DNA of 64,000 bases. It comes from Hypomyces perniciosus (lineage: Eukaryota > Ascomycota > Sordariomycetes > Hypocreales > Hypocreaceae). The translations under genes and the position numbers were made by a program. The notes under the pieces are model-generated. The model was not told the DNA's origin and searched no databases. It was given only the letters and a program-made list of their open reading frames with translations. Below, piece after piece: positions 1-10,140 of the stretch (position 1 is its first letter; every line of letters begins with the position of its first letter). The stretch covers positions 496,001 to 560,000 of the forward strand of contig SPDT01000009.1 in assembly GCA_008477525.1 (NCBI GenBank), given 5' to 3'.

Positions 1-850
1 CAATGCAACTGCCTCTGTGTTAGGCGGGCGCCTCACTGCTTGCCCGATCGGTACTGTCCAGCCCCAATTCACTTCGTTTGGGAGTTAGTAGGGATTGCCT
101 ACCATAGCAAGAGGTAGCTGAAGGCGATTTTTCAGTTATCTAGCCATGACCAGATGATTACTTACACCCGCAAATCCACGCTTGTTGCTGTCTTAATTCA
201 GGGGCCGATTTATTTACGCAGGAGGGGGCTATTGGAAACCTACTTCTCATGTCCCATCTGCTCCTGAAGTTGGCAGCACAAAAGCGGCGACGACGACGGA
301 TGGCAACGACGACAACTGTCGGAACATCATGGCTACGCGCAGAAGCTGCTAGTCTGCGGTTATCACTACATGTCGCCACCCTGGATGCCCAACTTGCTAC
401 AGCAACACCCACAGCAGCACACGGCTCTTCAGGTGCTTGATCGCACAGTGTCGAGACAAATCCCAAGATGTCATGCTGCGTGATAACATAGACAATATCA
501 CAGGCATCCCAACTCGGGCTTGGGAACCACAAGCATTAACACAGGCATCAGGCACGCGAGATTGCCTTCACTCCGTGGAGATAAGAAATGCTGTTCCTTC
601 ACCCAACGCTCTAGTTCCCTCGCTATGAACACGTATCATGCGGCCAACATGTTGCGTCTCGTCAAGGTAAATGTGTCACTCAGGGCCGTGAATTGCTGGG
701 GCTGAAGAAGGACGCCGAGGCATACAGGGGGAGGGGCGTGGGCGAGAAACGAGACCTCACCAAGGCTTGGAGAGAGCACACTACGAGGTGTCCATACCAC
801 ACTGTTGACTCTATGCTGGCAAGGCGCAGCCATTATTCGGCCTCCAATGT
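1..850. other. No recognisable gene
   Basis: Ordinary base composition. Short open frames exist on both strands (the longest, 158-532 on the minus strand, has 124 codons), but none has a recognisable motif, convincing splice sites or a repetitive partner in this window. The 12-mer GTTAGGCGGGCG near base 19 also occurs inside the MITE at about 7271, which is too short to call a remnant. Confidence 0.5.
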
Positions 851-990
851 GTAGTGGAGTCTGACAGGCTCAGGCAATTGTCGTGGGAGGTGTGGGCATG
901 TTGGGTCTCAACCGCAGAGTGGAGGCAAGATGTGAGGTCGTGGACGATACGGCCGACCAACGTGCGGCGGGAGCCTTCCACCAGTGTCTT

Positions 991-1060
991 CCTCCAATTA
1001 TATAAAGTCAACGTCCCGCCGCGTTTGGACACGTCGGACTCTTCTCCCTCTACTTTCACC
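991..1060 (+). promoter_or_regulatory. CCAAT and TATA core promoter
   Basis: CCAAT at about 994 is followed at once by TATATAAAG (999-1007). A pyrimidine-rich tract then runs to about 1095, typical of fungal transcription start regions. The ATG at 1184 is the first in-frame start downstream, so this promoter supports 1184 rather than the in-frame ATG at 854 as the start of the next gene. Confidence 0.55.
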
Positions 1061-1183
1061 CATCGCCTCTTCCCTTCACCAACATCCAACCGCCCCGTTC
1101 TGCACACTCGCTTGAACTCTCAACGTACCATCACCTTTTCAAGACCTGATATCCCGTCGTCGCCAGAACTCAAGTTTACAGCC

Positions 1184-2304
1184 ATGCCGAAGATAGACAC
1201 GATTACTCTACCTACGCATCATACTTACTGCTGGAGTGATGGTTCCTCAGCAACTAACCGCATGTCGGCCGCAGAAAGACATTGGAGCGGAGGGCAAATT
1301 GATCGCCAACAGCGTTATTCACGGCCTCGTCTCCCAGATGTCCAGCCCAACTTGGTGCCTCTAACTCCAGACATTGAACTGAAGACTGAACCAGGCGATG
1401 ATGAAGGTGTCTCGCAGGATGTCAAGCATGCCTTGACATATCCGACGCGAGCCATTGAGCCAAAGATTGAACCGGGCGACGATGATACTACCTCAGATGC
1501 ATCAACTCAACGCAAGTCACTTCTCCTCCAAGCCACTCATTACAAACATCACTGAAAGGCAAGTTATCTATAATATGAAGGCTAATGTTACCTTGACTGT
1601 ATTAGAGGCACAGTCAGAGGTTTGTGACCACTTTAAAGAAATCCTCGCTGAGGATGAGACTGCCTTGCAGGCAGTGGATGACGCATTTGCTCAATGCAAG
1701 TTGCTTCTTTTCTAGTGCTCGCACAGTTTGCTTACAAAATCCCGCAGGCAATGAGGGGAGAACCCACAAACTCGAGGCTAACAACCGTACTTCGGCTGCA
1801 TCTATGGCCGTGTCCGGAGAAGGTAACGTGAATCCCAGACTCAGCAGTATTCCTCACCCACCAAGTCGCTGACGTTGAGGACCAGAAGCCTCTAGACCGT
1901 ATTATCCTCGAGCGCACCACGATGACCCTCGCCGAAGTGAAACTGAACAACACCACCCTCAAGTTACGGCAGATCAACAGCAAAGCACGTCGCCTGCTGA
2001 GAACTCACAGAGGAAGAAACGCAGGCTTTATCAGACCTCGCACAGCATGGATCTGCGGAAACGGCGCAGGACTGCTGCTTCCCAAAGAGAAACCGTGTCA
2101 CATACAACCAAGGGGGGCTGTAACACCCTAAAGATTCTGTGTCTCGAATCGGTTTCGTGCGAAGGCGGAACTCTTCGGTTCATAGCCAACGTGGAGCTCT
2201 CACTCGAGGATATTCAAGGGATCCAAAACCGCCATGAGGCCAGGGAGCTTGTGATCCGGGGGGTTGGGAGGGAAACGTGGGACCTCTTATCTAGCTCTTC
2301 TTAG
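1184..2304 (+). CDS. Spliced hypothetical protein, probably nuclear
   Basis: I do not recognise the family. Exons inferred from open frames and splice signals: 1184-1511; then from 1606 or 1618 to 1695; 1748-1822; and 1886-2304. Intron 1823-1885 has a GTAACG donor, a GCTGAC branch site and a CCAG acceptor. It removes two TGA stops and keeps the frame. Intron 1696-1747 fits a GC-AG intron (GCAAGT donor, CTTAC branch site, CCGCAG acceptor) and joins two otherwise separate frames. The first intron (GCAAGT donor at 1512) has an uncertain acceptor. Exon 1 has two copies of an acidic motif, ELKTEPGDD at residues 65-73 and EPKIEPGDD at 92-100; the first fits the sumoylation consensus. Exon 4 has basic clusters (RKKRR, RKRRR) that could be nuclear localisation signals. 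The C-terminus is mixed charged and hydrophobic without a known domain. A nuclear role is inference only. Confidence 0.55.
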
Positions 2305-2700
2305 ATTGGCACGTCCCTATTAAATAAGGCTGCTTGTCCTCATTGTCATCTGCATCATATATATAGTAGCATTCTCCTCCTACTAGCGCTGGAATAACGA
2401 TATGATCTGATAACTCAAAGATTCTCCTCGCATTCCCTTGAACCTTTGCGCATGTTCTACGTCTGAAGGCGACTATAGTATAATCTCTTTCCTATCCTGC
2501 GCAATATTCTGATCCATTTTTGCTCTGAAATGTTAAGTCCATCGGGGATGTTGGTATGAGATACTGTCCCCGATAATGCGAGGGTGATTCAAGAAGAGAC
2601 CAATATCGTGCAGCTGACTGAATATAAGGGCACTGTCTTTCCGTGGACCGTATAGATTGAAGGAAATTCTTCTTTCTGGGTTGTAACTAAGCAGAATTGC
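2305..2700. other. Intergenic, nothing recognised
   Basis: No long open frame, repeat partner or RNA gene seen. A TATATATAGTAG stretch near 2358 could be a promoter element, but no gene directly downstream is secure. Confidence 0.5.
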
Positions 2701-3088
2701 ATGCCATCGATAGATACTCCTCGCGACTTCTCAATGGTGGATGGACTCCTGCTACCGTTTGGGTCTCGACGCTATGACTTTCAAGAACTAAACCCGTGAG
2801 TAACAGACAGCACCAATCAGGTAAACGAAGCGGGGGTCTAATAGATTGCAGGACCCCTTCTTCCAGACTACTGACACCTGGCCGATGAATGACAGCGCCG
2901 ATCCTCTTCACGGATGGTCTGTAAAGGAAGTAGAAGACAGCTCGAGTGGGCCTGCGACTGCTGATATTTACGGCAAGCTCTTCTACCACCTTCGCGCAGT
3001 GCTTCGTGCTTTCCTTCTTCATCTTCAGAAGACAGACGGGGGAGGGAGAAGAAATCTTCCAAGATGCTTAGCTCGAAGATATGACTAA
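2701..3088 (+). CDS. Weak two-exon gene candidate
   Basis: An ATG at 2701 opens 31 codons up to a consensus donor (GTGAGT at 2796). If the intron ends at the TAATAG acceptor (2844; 49 bp), the frame continues through about 80 more codons to the stop at 3086-3088. The more usual-looking TTGCAG acceptor at 2851 would break the frame. The product of about 113 residues starts MPSIDTPRDF and has a central amphipathic stretch (LFYHLRAVLRAFLLHLQK) but no domain I recognise. It could be a fragment of a larger gene, since upstream exons are not excluded. The support is an open frame plus a good donor only. Confidence 0.25.
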
Positions 3089-3214
3089 GCATAAGAAGTA
3101 GAGCCTAAAATGGAACTCGGCTAAAATGAGACCGGAATTGTTAGACTTGTTATGTGAATGGTACATACTTGGCGTTTGTTGTACTGCGCACTGTACGAGC
3201 CACAAGCCCCATAA

Positions 3215-3279
3215 AGCGGTTCGTGCGGAAATACTTTCAATCTAATGAATTCCGGACACTTATTTCGGCCTCTACTACG
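3215..3279. repeat. Fragment of MITE right terminus
   Basis: The segment ending CGGACACTTATTTCGGCC at about 3272 matches the right terminal inverted repeat of the MITEs at 3712-4117, 5959-6416 and 6564-7023. No matching left end was found, so only this terminus remains, directly beside the left end of the next copy. Confidence 0.6.
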
Positions 3280-3282
3280 GAG

Positions 3283-4135
3283 TAGTAGCAACCGAAATCA
3301 GTGCCCGCATTTTGTATGTGTAGAAAGTTTCTGGGCACAGACCATGCCTCAAATTTCCGTAGCAAGTACTCCGTACATACTTTCTTAATGCCTACCTAAC
3401 ATTACATAAGGGTAATGCCGTCAGTGACCTATAGAGGATGACGACAAGAAATAGCCGAAAATCGCTCTAAGCATTTGTTAATAAAAGTAAGTTTTAGACT
3501 TTTAGAAACTGTATTACTGGAAATATTGCCTTGCTAGTTCTGACGTTCAAGTCCAAGTACAGTAAGATCATTCTTAATAGTATATAAATTTTATAACGCC
3601 ATTTATGGCTTTTGTTAGGCGAGCGTTAAAGAATAACGCGATCAAGCCAGTGCCAGTTATGGTTAGCAACTGCTTGGTCCGTGCCTAGAGGGTTTTAAAC
3701 CGCGGACACTACAGTAGCGGCCGAAACCAGTGTCCGCCATTTGTGTCTTTAGAAACTCTCTGGGCACGGACCAGACATAAGCTTAACAAAAGCCATAAAC
3801 GGCTTTTTAATGTTATACATTGGGATTTTGATCCGTCTTACTCCTGAAAGTCAGAAACAGCAACTTTAAAATATAGCGCATATGGATCTAAGGTTTTTTT
3901 CTATTAATAGAGAGTTTAGAGCAGCTTTCGGCTGTTTCTTGCCGTTCCCTTTTATATGATAATGGCGAAATTGGTCTACTGTAATATTAGGTAGACATTA
4001 AGAAGGCACGGTTGGGCTGCGTTTATAGAAGTATCGGCTACGAAAATTAGAGGCGTGGTCTGTGCCCAGAAACTTTCTATATTGACAAATCGCGGACACT
4101 CGTTTCGGCCTTTACTGTAATTTCGGTCCCTGCTG
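3283..4135. mobile_element. MITE copy A, interrupted by a second copy
   Basis: A non-autonomous TIR element with ends of the form CAGTAGnGGCCGAAA (the left end here reads TAGTAGCAACCGAAA) and the inverse at 4120-4135. Its internal sequence nearly matches the element at 6464-7390, for example around the AATGCCTACCTAACATTACA stretch. The right terminal repeat is split at a TA (3710-3711) by copy B and resumes at 4120 after a duplicated TA. No transposase is encoded. A TA target duplication is typical of Tc1/mariner/pogo-type transposases, so I infer mobilisation in trans by such an enzyme. Confidence 0.8.
3712..4117. mobile_element. MITE copy B, nested in copy A
   Basis: A complete element of 406 bp starting CAGTAGCGGCCGAAACC and ending GGCCTTTACTG, with TA on both sides (3710-3711 and 4118-4119). 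Internally it is a related but distinct subtype, shared with 5959-6416 (opposite orientation) and 6564-7023. It contains a GCCATAAACGGC hairpin-like motif that the other copies share in variant form. No open frame supports a transposase. Confidence 0.85.
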
Positions 4136-4794
4136 TATGTATGTATGTATGCATGTTGTAGGTATACATATTCCAAGCTCGTAAACCCATATTTTGAATG
4201 CAGTGCATCTGAACGGTGTATTTTGTCGTTTATAGAACGAGAAGGAGGCCATTTTGAGATGCGTTCGTAACCTACATATGTACCACACCAATAATCACAC
4301 CAATTCGGACCGACAACAGGGCTCAGCTTCCCCTCTATCATAAAATGGGTTTTCTATTGTCCAAATATGGCGTAAGTGGCCAACAGAAACACTTTGGCGC
4401 TGGCTTCTGATGAAATATTTTAATTCTCCGTTAAGAGAGTCACTTGATACATTCATACAGGGCGTCATGGTGCATAGTAATTGTTTAATGTGGTATGTAC
4501 ATGTGTTGCAGAATCGGAGAAAGAAGCCATAACTGCAAATATATGACAATTTATATGTCGCTGCTGCTCTAGATTGAGACGAGAAGCACCCGAAAGGTGT
4601 TCCTTGAATAGGCCCAACAAGTTTGAGCACTATAAATGGACACAGACCTCCCCAGGTTCTCGAGTTTTCTATCACACCGCCCTGGATAAAGGAGAAATTG
4701 GCCTCCCAGAGTCTTTTAGGGTACTCAATATCGCCTCACATATTATTATAGCCGTGTTAATTACATTCAATAAACTATTCTTAGGCCTACCCAG
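4136..4794. other. Intergenic with TATG microsatellite
   Basis: A short (TATG)n tract lies at 4136-4152, just outside MITE copy A. The rest has open frames of 74-126 codons on both strands without recognisable motifs, and nothing I would call a gene. Confidence 0.5.
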
Positions 4795-5241
4795 ATGAGG
4801 CCACCACCACTTCTAAAGTCACGTAGGTTTGCAGGTCAGCGGCCACCATCACCCATTCCTATCAATCTTGAGGTACCACGTTTGGGAGGTGCCACAAGTG
4901 CATTGGATCCCTGAAGTAGCATGATACAAGCTGAAAAGCGGCAAATTACGCGTGAAGAGCTTATTGTAGACCTCAATCGAAGGATCGGAAGGATGCGGGA
5001 GGAGCTTAAGTACTATAAAAGACTTGTCAATAATGTGTTGCTGCCAATGCTTCGCATGTTTCAGACCGATGCCGATAGGATACACTCTACAATTCAAAAC
5101 ATCAAGGAATTGATAGATCAAGAGCATGTTCAGTGGAGGATAGGTGACAGTTCAAGTACTTCAAGTCAAAGAGACACATACGAAACAACATATTCGCAAT
5201 ATTCGCAGTATCCGCAGGAAGAAGAAGAAGAACACCTTTGA
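4795..5241 (+). pseudogene. Small coiled-coil protein gene with one stop
   Basis: One frame runs from the ATG at 4795 to the stop at 5241, broken only by TGA at 4912-4914. The first 39 codons are proline- and arginine-rich (RPPPLLKSRR, RPPSPIPI). After the stop the same frame continues with a charged, predicted coiled-coil segment (RRIGRMREELKYYKRL) and a serine/tyrosine- and glutamate-rich tail ending EEEEEHL. An ATG at 4921 could restart translation and give 106 residues. The simplest reading is one ancestral gene of about 148 residues with a CGA-to-TGA nonsense change. Two separate small genes or a missed intron are possible. I do not recognise the family. Confidence 0.45.
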
Positions 5242-5958
5242 ATTTCAAATCTAGTAATCAAACTCGTACTGGATACATAGTTAGATAGCTCTGTTGGTGA
5301 CACATTATTTTGCTCATTGAACAACGTCACGTTTATTTTTGCCTTAGCTGCGAAATTGTTCTCTCTCTCAGCGCCATGTACCAGTGAAACCCGTTAATGT
5401 GACTAGTTGCTATTTATCCTCGCCGCTTCAGGAAGGATTTATACTTCACACATCAGAATAAGATCAGACCTATAAAAATAATTCCGCACGTTACAGTACG
5501 TAGCATTGTATCTCGTATTTCCTTATAAGAGCGAGCCCTTTCCTGGCGGTTCAGACAGAAGCTACGGCTTATCGTCTATTAAGCCGTTCAAATCATCGCA
5601 TTGTCCATGATATATCTCCTGTTCATGACTCGGCCAAAATTGGTGCTAGTGCCAGGTGATGATGTCTGTTGAGGCTCGCTTGTTGGTAGGCCAGGTCGAC
5701 CTGGTGGAGAGGCATTACTCGATCCATTTGGCACCGTGGCAGAGAGTCACCACTGCGAACACAAGCAGAAGGCAGCATCAGACATTGCTGGCCATGTCCA
5801 TCCACTTTCGTTGGAATCCTGAGTAGCCATTTGCAGACAGCACTATTACGAACTCTGGGACCTCCGTAGGAACGTGACTCTGTCGAAGACCGCCCCGGCT
5901 GCTGGCAATGGTTGGCTGGCCATTGCGGGTCTGCATGAGGCTATGATTGTGAAGGTTA
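5242..5958. other. Intergenic, nothing recognised
   Basis: No supported gene. Open frames here and across the boundary into the next MITE (for example 5874-6236) use transposon sequence as coding sequence and are not credible genes. Confidence 0.5.
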
Positions 5959-6416
5959 CAGTAGGGCCGAAACGAGTGTCCGCGATTTGTCAATATAGAA
6001 AGTTTCTGGGCACAGACCATGCCTCCGATTTCCGTAGCCGATACTTCTATGAACACAGCCCAACCGTGCCTTCTTACTGTTTACCTAATATTACCTTAGA
6101 CCAATTTCGTCATTATCATATAATAGGGAATGGCAAGAAACAGCCGAAAGCCGCTGTAAACTCTTTATTAATAGAAAAACCTTTAGATCCAGAAGTGCTG
6201 TGTTTTAAAGTTGCTGTTCCTGACTTTAAAGAATAAGAAGAATCAAAATCCCAATTTACAACATTAAAAGGCCACAAATGGCTTTGTTAGGCTAATGTTA
6301 GAGAACAACCTGCCAGGCTTTATTGTATAGTAGTGGCTACAACAGGCCGCAGTCTGGTCCGTGCCCAGAGAGTTTCTAAACACGCAAATCGCGGACACTC
6401 GTTTCGGCCTCTACTG
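5959..6416. mobile_element. MITE copy C
   Basis: A 458-bp element between TA dinucleotides (5957-5958 and 6417-6418). The left end reads CAGTAGGGCCGAAACGAG and the right end GTTTCGGCCTCTACTG. It is the inverse orientation of copies B and E and shares their whole interior. An open frame covers part of it, but in the other copies the same sequence is disrupted. Confidence 0.85.
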
Positions 6417-6463
6417 TAGTATGTATGTAGTATAGTCAAATTTAGTGCACTCTGTAGTATGTA

Positions 6464-7390
6464 TAGTAGAGGCCGAAATCAGTGTTTGCATTTTGGACAT
6501 ATAGAAAGTTTCTGGGCACAGACCATGCCTCAAATTTCCGTAGCAAGTACTTCTCTGAAGGTATAGTAGCGGCCGAAACCAGTGTCCGCTATTTGCGTGT
6601 TGAGAAACTCTCTGCGCACGGACCAGACTGCTGCCTCCTGTAGCCACTACTATACAATAAAACTTGGCAGGTTGTTCTCTATCGTTAGCCTAACAAAAGC
6701 CATTTGTGGCTTTTTAATGTTATAGATTGAGATTTTGATCCTTCTTATTCTTTAAAGTCAGGAACAGCAACTTTAAAACACAGCACTTCTGGATCTAAAG
6801 GTTTTTCTATTAATAAAGAGCCTAGAGCGACTTTCGGCAGTTTCTTGCTGTTCCCCTCTGTATAGCAATGGCGAAATTGTTCTTATGTAATGTTAGGTAA
6901 ACATTAGCAAAGCACGATTAGGCTATGTTCATAGAAGTATCGACTACAGAAACCAGAGGCATGGTCTGTGCCTGGAAACTTTCTATACATACAAAATGCG
7001 GACACTCATTTCGGCCTCTACTGTAGTCAGACCGTACTCCGTACATACTTTCTTAATGCCTACCTAACATTACATAAGGGTAATGCCGTCAGTGACCTAT
7101 AGAGGATGACGACAAGAAATAGCCGAAAATCGCTCTAAGAATTTGTTAATAAAAGTAAGTTTTAGACTTTTAGAAACTGTATTATTGCCTTGCTAGTTCT
7201 GACGTTCAAGTCCAAGTAAGATCATTCTTAATAGTATATAAATTTTAAAAAGCCATTTATGGCTTTTTGTTAGGCGGGCGTTAAAGAATAACGCGACAAG
7301 CCAGTGCCAGTTACGGTTAGCAACTGCTTGGTCCGTGCCTAGAGAGTTTACAAACACGTAAACCGCGGACACTAATTTCGGTCGCTACTG
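6464..7390. mobile_element. MITE copy D, interrupted by copy E
   Basis: The outer element starts TAGTAGAGGCCGAAATCAG at 6464 and ends GGTCGCTACTG at 7390, followed by TA. It is the same subtype as copy A, with near-identical stretches such as 7045-7140 against 3376-3474. Its left part is split by copy E, and about 10 bp of extra sequence lies on each side of the insertion relative to copy A. Confidence 0.85.
6564..7023. mobile_element. MITE copy E, nested in copy D
   Basis: A complete 460-bp element flanked by TA (6562-6563 and 7024-7025), starting TAGTAGCGGCCGAAACCAG and ending TTCGGCCTCTACTG. It shares its interior with copies B and C, including the CTGGATCTAAAGGTTTTTCT stretch. Being inserted in copy D, it moved later than D. 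Confidence 0.85.
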
Positions 7391-7642
7391 TACATAAATT
7401 GAAGGGAACCATTCTATCTATTTATCTTATCGACTAGATTTGATGGATGCTCAGTAGTTCAGTCAGCAGATATCCGTCTTGCGCCCTGACTTCATTGAAC
7501 AGAACTGAACACATATGTTATGCTGTCCATGTAATCATTAAAACGATGGCCGGTCAGTGGCTACGACAAAGTCTTTCACTAACTTCATACTAAGGAATAT
7601 CTAGTCTACCACTCTATCGAAATACCGTTCAACCTTCAGAGT
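7391..7642. other. Gap between MITE cluster and NLR gene
   Basis: No start codon gives a continuous frame into the NLR gene. A possible splice acceptor (ACCTTCAG, ending at 7639) lies directly before the first conserved NB-ARC linker residues, with a TACTAAGG branch-like motif about 50 bp upstream. This suggests an upstream exon that is now missing or unrecognisable. Confidence 0.4.
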
Positions 7643-9713
7643 GTGCCCATCTCAAAAAATTTTGTCGAGCGGGCTTCTGATCGAGAGGAGCTTAAAAGAT
7701 GTCTTCTTCCGGATCCTCAGCGCCGTGTTACACGTCCGGTATTTGTTCTTTACGGACTTGGCGGCATAGGGAAGACTCAATTGGCAGCGGATTTTGCGCA
7801 GCGGCATCAACGCGATTTCGACTCAGTTTTCTGGCTAGATGCGGGGTCAGAGTACCGCTTAAAGCAAAGTCTTGCAAGCTACGCTTACATGATCCTTGCG
7901 GAACAGTTCGCTGGCATAAAAAAGGCCGATTTCAACGGTCTAGCTGAAGACGTTCTGAGATGGCTTGCCCGACCAGAAAACGGCAACTGGCTGCTGGTTT
8001 TGGACGATATCCGTCAAGAGTGTAGCCATGATGGAGCCTCAGGAACGGGATACATCCAGAGGTATCTGCCCGGAAATCATGGCTCGGTGTTGATAACAAC
8101 TCGACTGTCCCACATGTCGCAACTTGGAAACTCGAAACTACTAGAAAAAGTGGATCAAGATATGAGCAAGGCTATCCTCGAGAAATGGTGTGGTAAAAGT
8201 GACTGTTAGCTCCATTCCACCCTTGCAAAATTGGTACCAGTCGCTGAAATATTTGACAGTACTCAATTCTGACGAACTTCTGGAGCTGTTTGATGGCCTG
8301 CCTTTAGCACTGGCACAGGTGGGATCCTATCTACGGGAGACTGGGCTTGACGCCGTGTCGTTCGTTCGACTGTACAGGCAGAATTGTATCGACATGATGA
8401 TACGGGATGAAGAATCCAGTTCACTGCTCGTGGATTACCCTCAACGAAGCATTAACACAACTTGGCAGTCATCCATTCGGACAATCGAGGCAGAGAACAA
8501 GGACGCAGTGAAACTCATCCTTTTCTGGAGCTGCATTGATAACAAAGACTTATGGTATGGTTTGTTTCAAGCGGCAGCCATGAAGCAAGCTCAGTTGCCC
8601 GGCTGGCTCTACGAACTGGCGAGCAATGAGGTTGGGTTCCTTCGCGTGATGAGGCTCCTCCTTCGCCATTCTATCATCGAGAAGCAGCAGTGCGACAGTT
8701 ATTCTATGCACTTGGTAGTACATAGGTGGGTGTCATCTTTACGGGGTATTTCTGAGATGGCAGAGTATTTTCAATTGGCAATCACGGTTGTTGGGTGCTT
8801 AGTCCCCGCCAACACAGAAAAGCAATTTTGGCTATTACAGAAGAGGATCCTGCCACACGCAGAAAGATGCTCATCGTGGCTGAAGCATAATTTTCGCGTG
8901 GACTTGATGCTGGGGAATCTAGCGGTAATGGGCTCAATTCATACGCTTGGCGATCTGTATGCTGACCAAGGTCGCCTGTGTGATGCGGAAGACTTATACT
9001 GGTACGCACTGGACATGCAAAAGAGTTTGCTTGGAATCAATCACGCCTCTACTATCGGCACGGTCAGGAAGCTTGGTAACGTTTATTATCGTCAGGGGCG
9101 TCTGGCGGAGGCGCAAGTAATGCATAAGCAGGCGCAGCAAAAATGCGAAAACGCACTGGGTCCTGAGCATGCATTGACTCTTGATCTTGTCAATGACTGT
9201 GCTAATTTATGCGCTGACCATGGCTGCTTTGAGGAGGCAGAGGAAAAGTATTATCAGGCATTAGAGGGTAAAAAAAGGACTCTTGGGCTTGACCATCCGT
9301 CGACGCTCAACACACTCAACGACTTGGGTGTCCTCTACGCATCTCAGGGCCGTTGGGAGGAAGCCGAGCAGCGATATCTACAGGCACTAGATGGGCACAA
9401 GCGAGTTCTAGGGCCAAAACATACCTTCGCGCTATGCACTATCAATAATCTAGGTGTTCTCTATGCTGATCAAGGCTGGCTGAAGGAAGCAGAGGCCAAG
9501 TGTCGTGATGCTTTCGCAGGGTACCAAGAGGCATTGGGATTGAGTCACCCCCTAACAATTAATGTAATCCACAACATCGGAAGCATACTTAAGGATCAAG
9601 GCCTTGACGAGGATGCCGAATGGATGTACCGTTTGGCGGCGACGGCTGAGAAGCGCACTGGGCTCCAATCACAAAATGGTGCTTCAGACAGCGACAAGCG
9701 AGGCCAACTTTAG
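7643..9713 (+). CDS. NLR-type protein: NB-ARC plus TPR, N-terminus missing
   Basis: A STAND NTPase of the fungal NLR class, a family implicated in non-self recognition and regulated cell death. Exon 1 (to 8192) holds the NB-ARC core: linker NFVERASDREEL, P-loop GLGGIGKT (residues 38-45), Walker B LLVLDD (117-122) and sensor GSVLITTR (147-154). An intron at 8193-8259 (GTAAAA donor, GACAG acceptor, weak branch site) joins exon 1 in frame to exon 2. Exon 2 carries GLPLAL, a winged-helix MHD-like motif (YSMHLVVHRW) and about six 42-residue TPRs of the kinesin-light-chain type (for example LGVLYASQGRWEEAEQRY). The product is about 665 residues. Position 7643 is a GTG and no ATG fits, so the N-terminal effector domain expected in this family is absent; a MITE cluster ends 250 bp upstream. 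The TPR region is shorter than usual and a further TPR remnant follows. Probably 5'-truncated. Confidence 0.8.
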
Positions 9714-9890
9714 ACAGTGATTCAGATTTGGGCAGTATGATCTGCTGACTCTTCACAAACTCAGCAGCGTGGGCGCTGTTTACGGGAAACAAGGTTGATA
9801 TGACAGGGCTGAGGAGATATATAAAGAGGTACCGTCGCGGGATCATGATAGGGCCACTTCGAATCTTTCAGTTCTACATGTTGCATAAGC
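9714..9890 (+). pseudogene. TPR remnant after the NLR gene
   Basis: In a frame different from exon 2 of the NLR gene, 9736-9850 reads LLTLHKLSSVGAVYGKQG, then TGA, then YDRAEEIYKE, the two halves of one TPR. The NLR gene was therefore once longer, and its 3' part is now separated by a frameshift and a stop. Confidence 0.6.
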
Positions 9891-10140
9891 TAGTCTTTGC
9901 AGTGGGTGAAAGTTCTGCGCGCCTGCCAGAATATAATTAAGCAACAATAAATGGTATTGTGGGTTGTACTTAAGCAGGACCGAAACCCGTAACATTAGAT
10001 CTCTATTGTGAAACGGACATGACATTTATGCATAAACCTTCACGGCGCCTAGCGTGCCGACCCACAACTTCGCCAGGACGGATAAACCTGAGTCGGGTTT
10101 ATGTTGGCAGGCGACTAGGGCGTAAGACTGAGCGGGCTTA
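9891..10140. other. Intergenic with a small inverted repeat
   Basis: No gene seen. A hairpin-capable ATAAACC/GGGTTTAT pair lies at about 10082-10102. The segment ends at the start of a putative LTR. Confidence 0.4.

Noticed and set aside
158..532. Minus-strand open frame of 124 codons
   Set aside because: No motif, no promoter or splice context, and a composition expected of chance in normal-GC DNA.
854..1183. Upstream in-frame ATG of the first gene (854)
   Set aside because: It lies before the CCAAT/TATA core promoter, so translation most likely starts at 1184.
5874..6236. Open frame of 120 codons crossing into MITE copy C
   Set aside because: Most of it is transposon sequence that is disrupted in the other copies; the frame is incidental.
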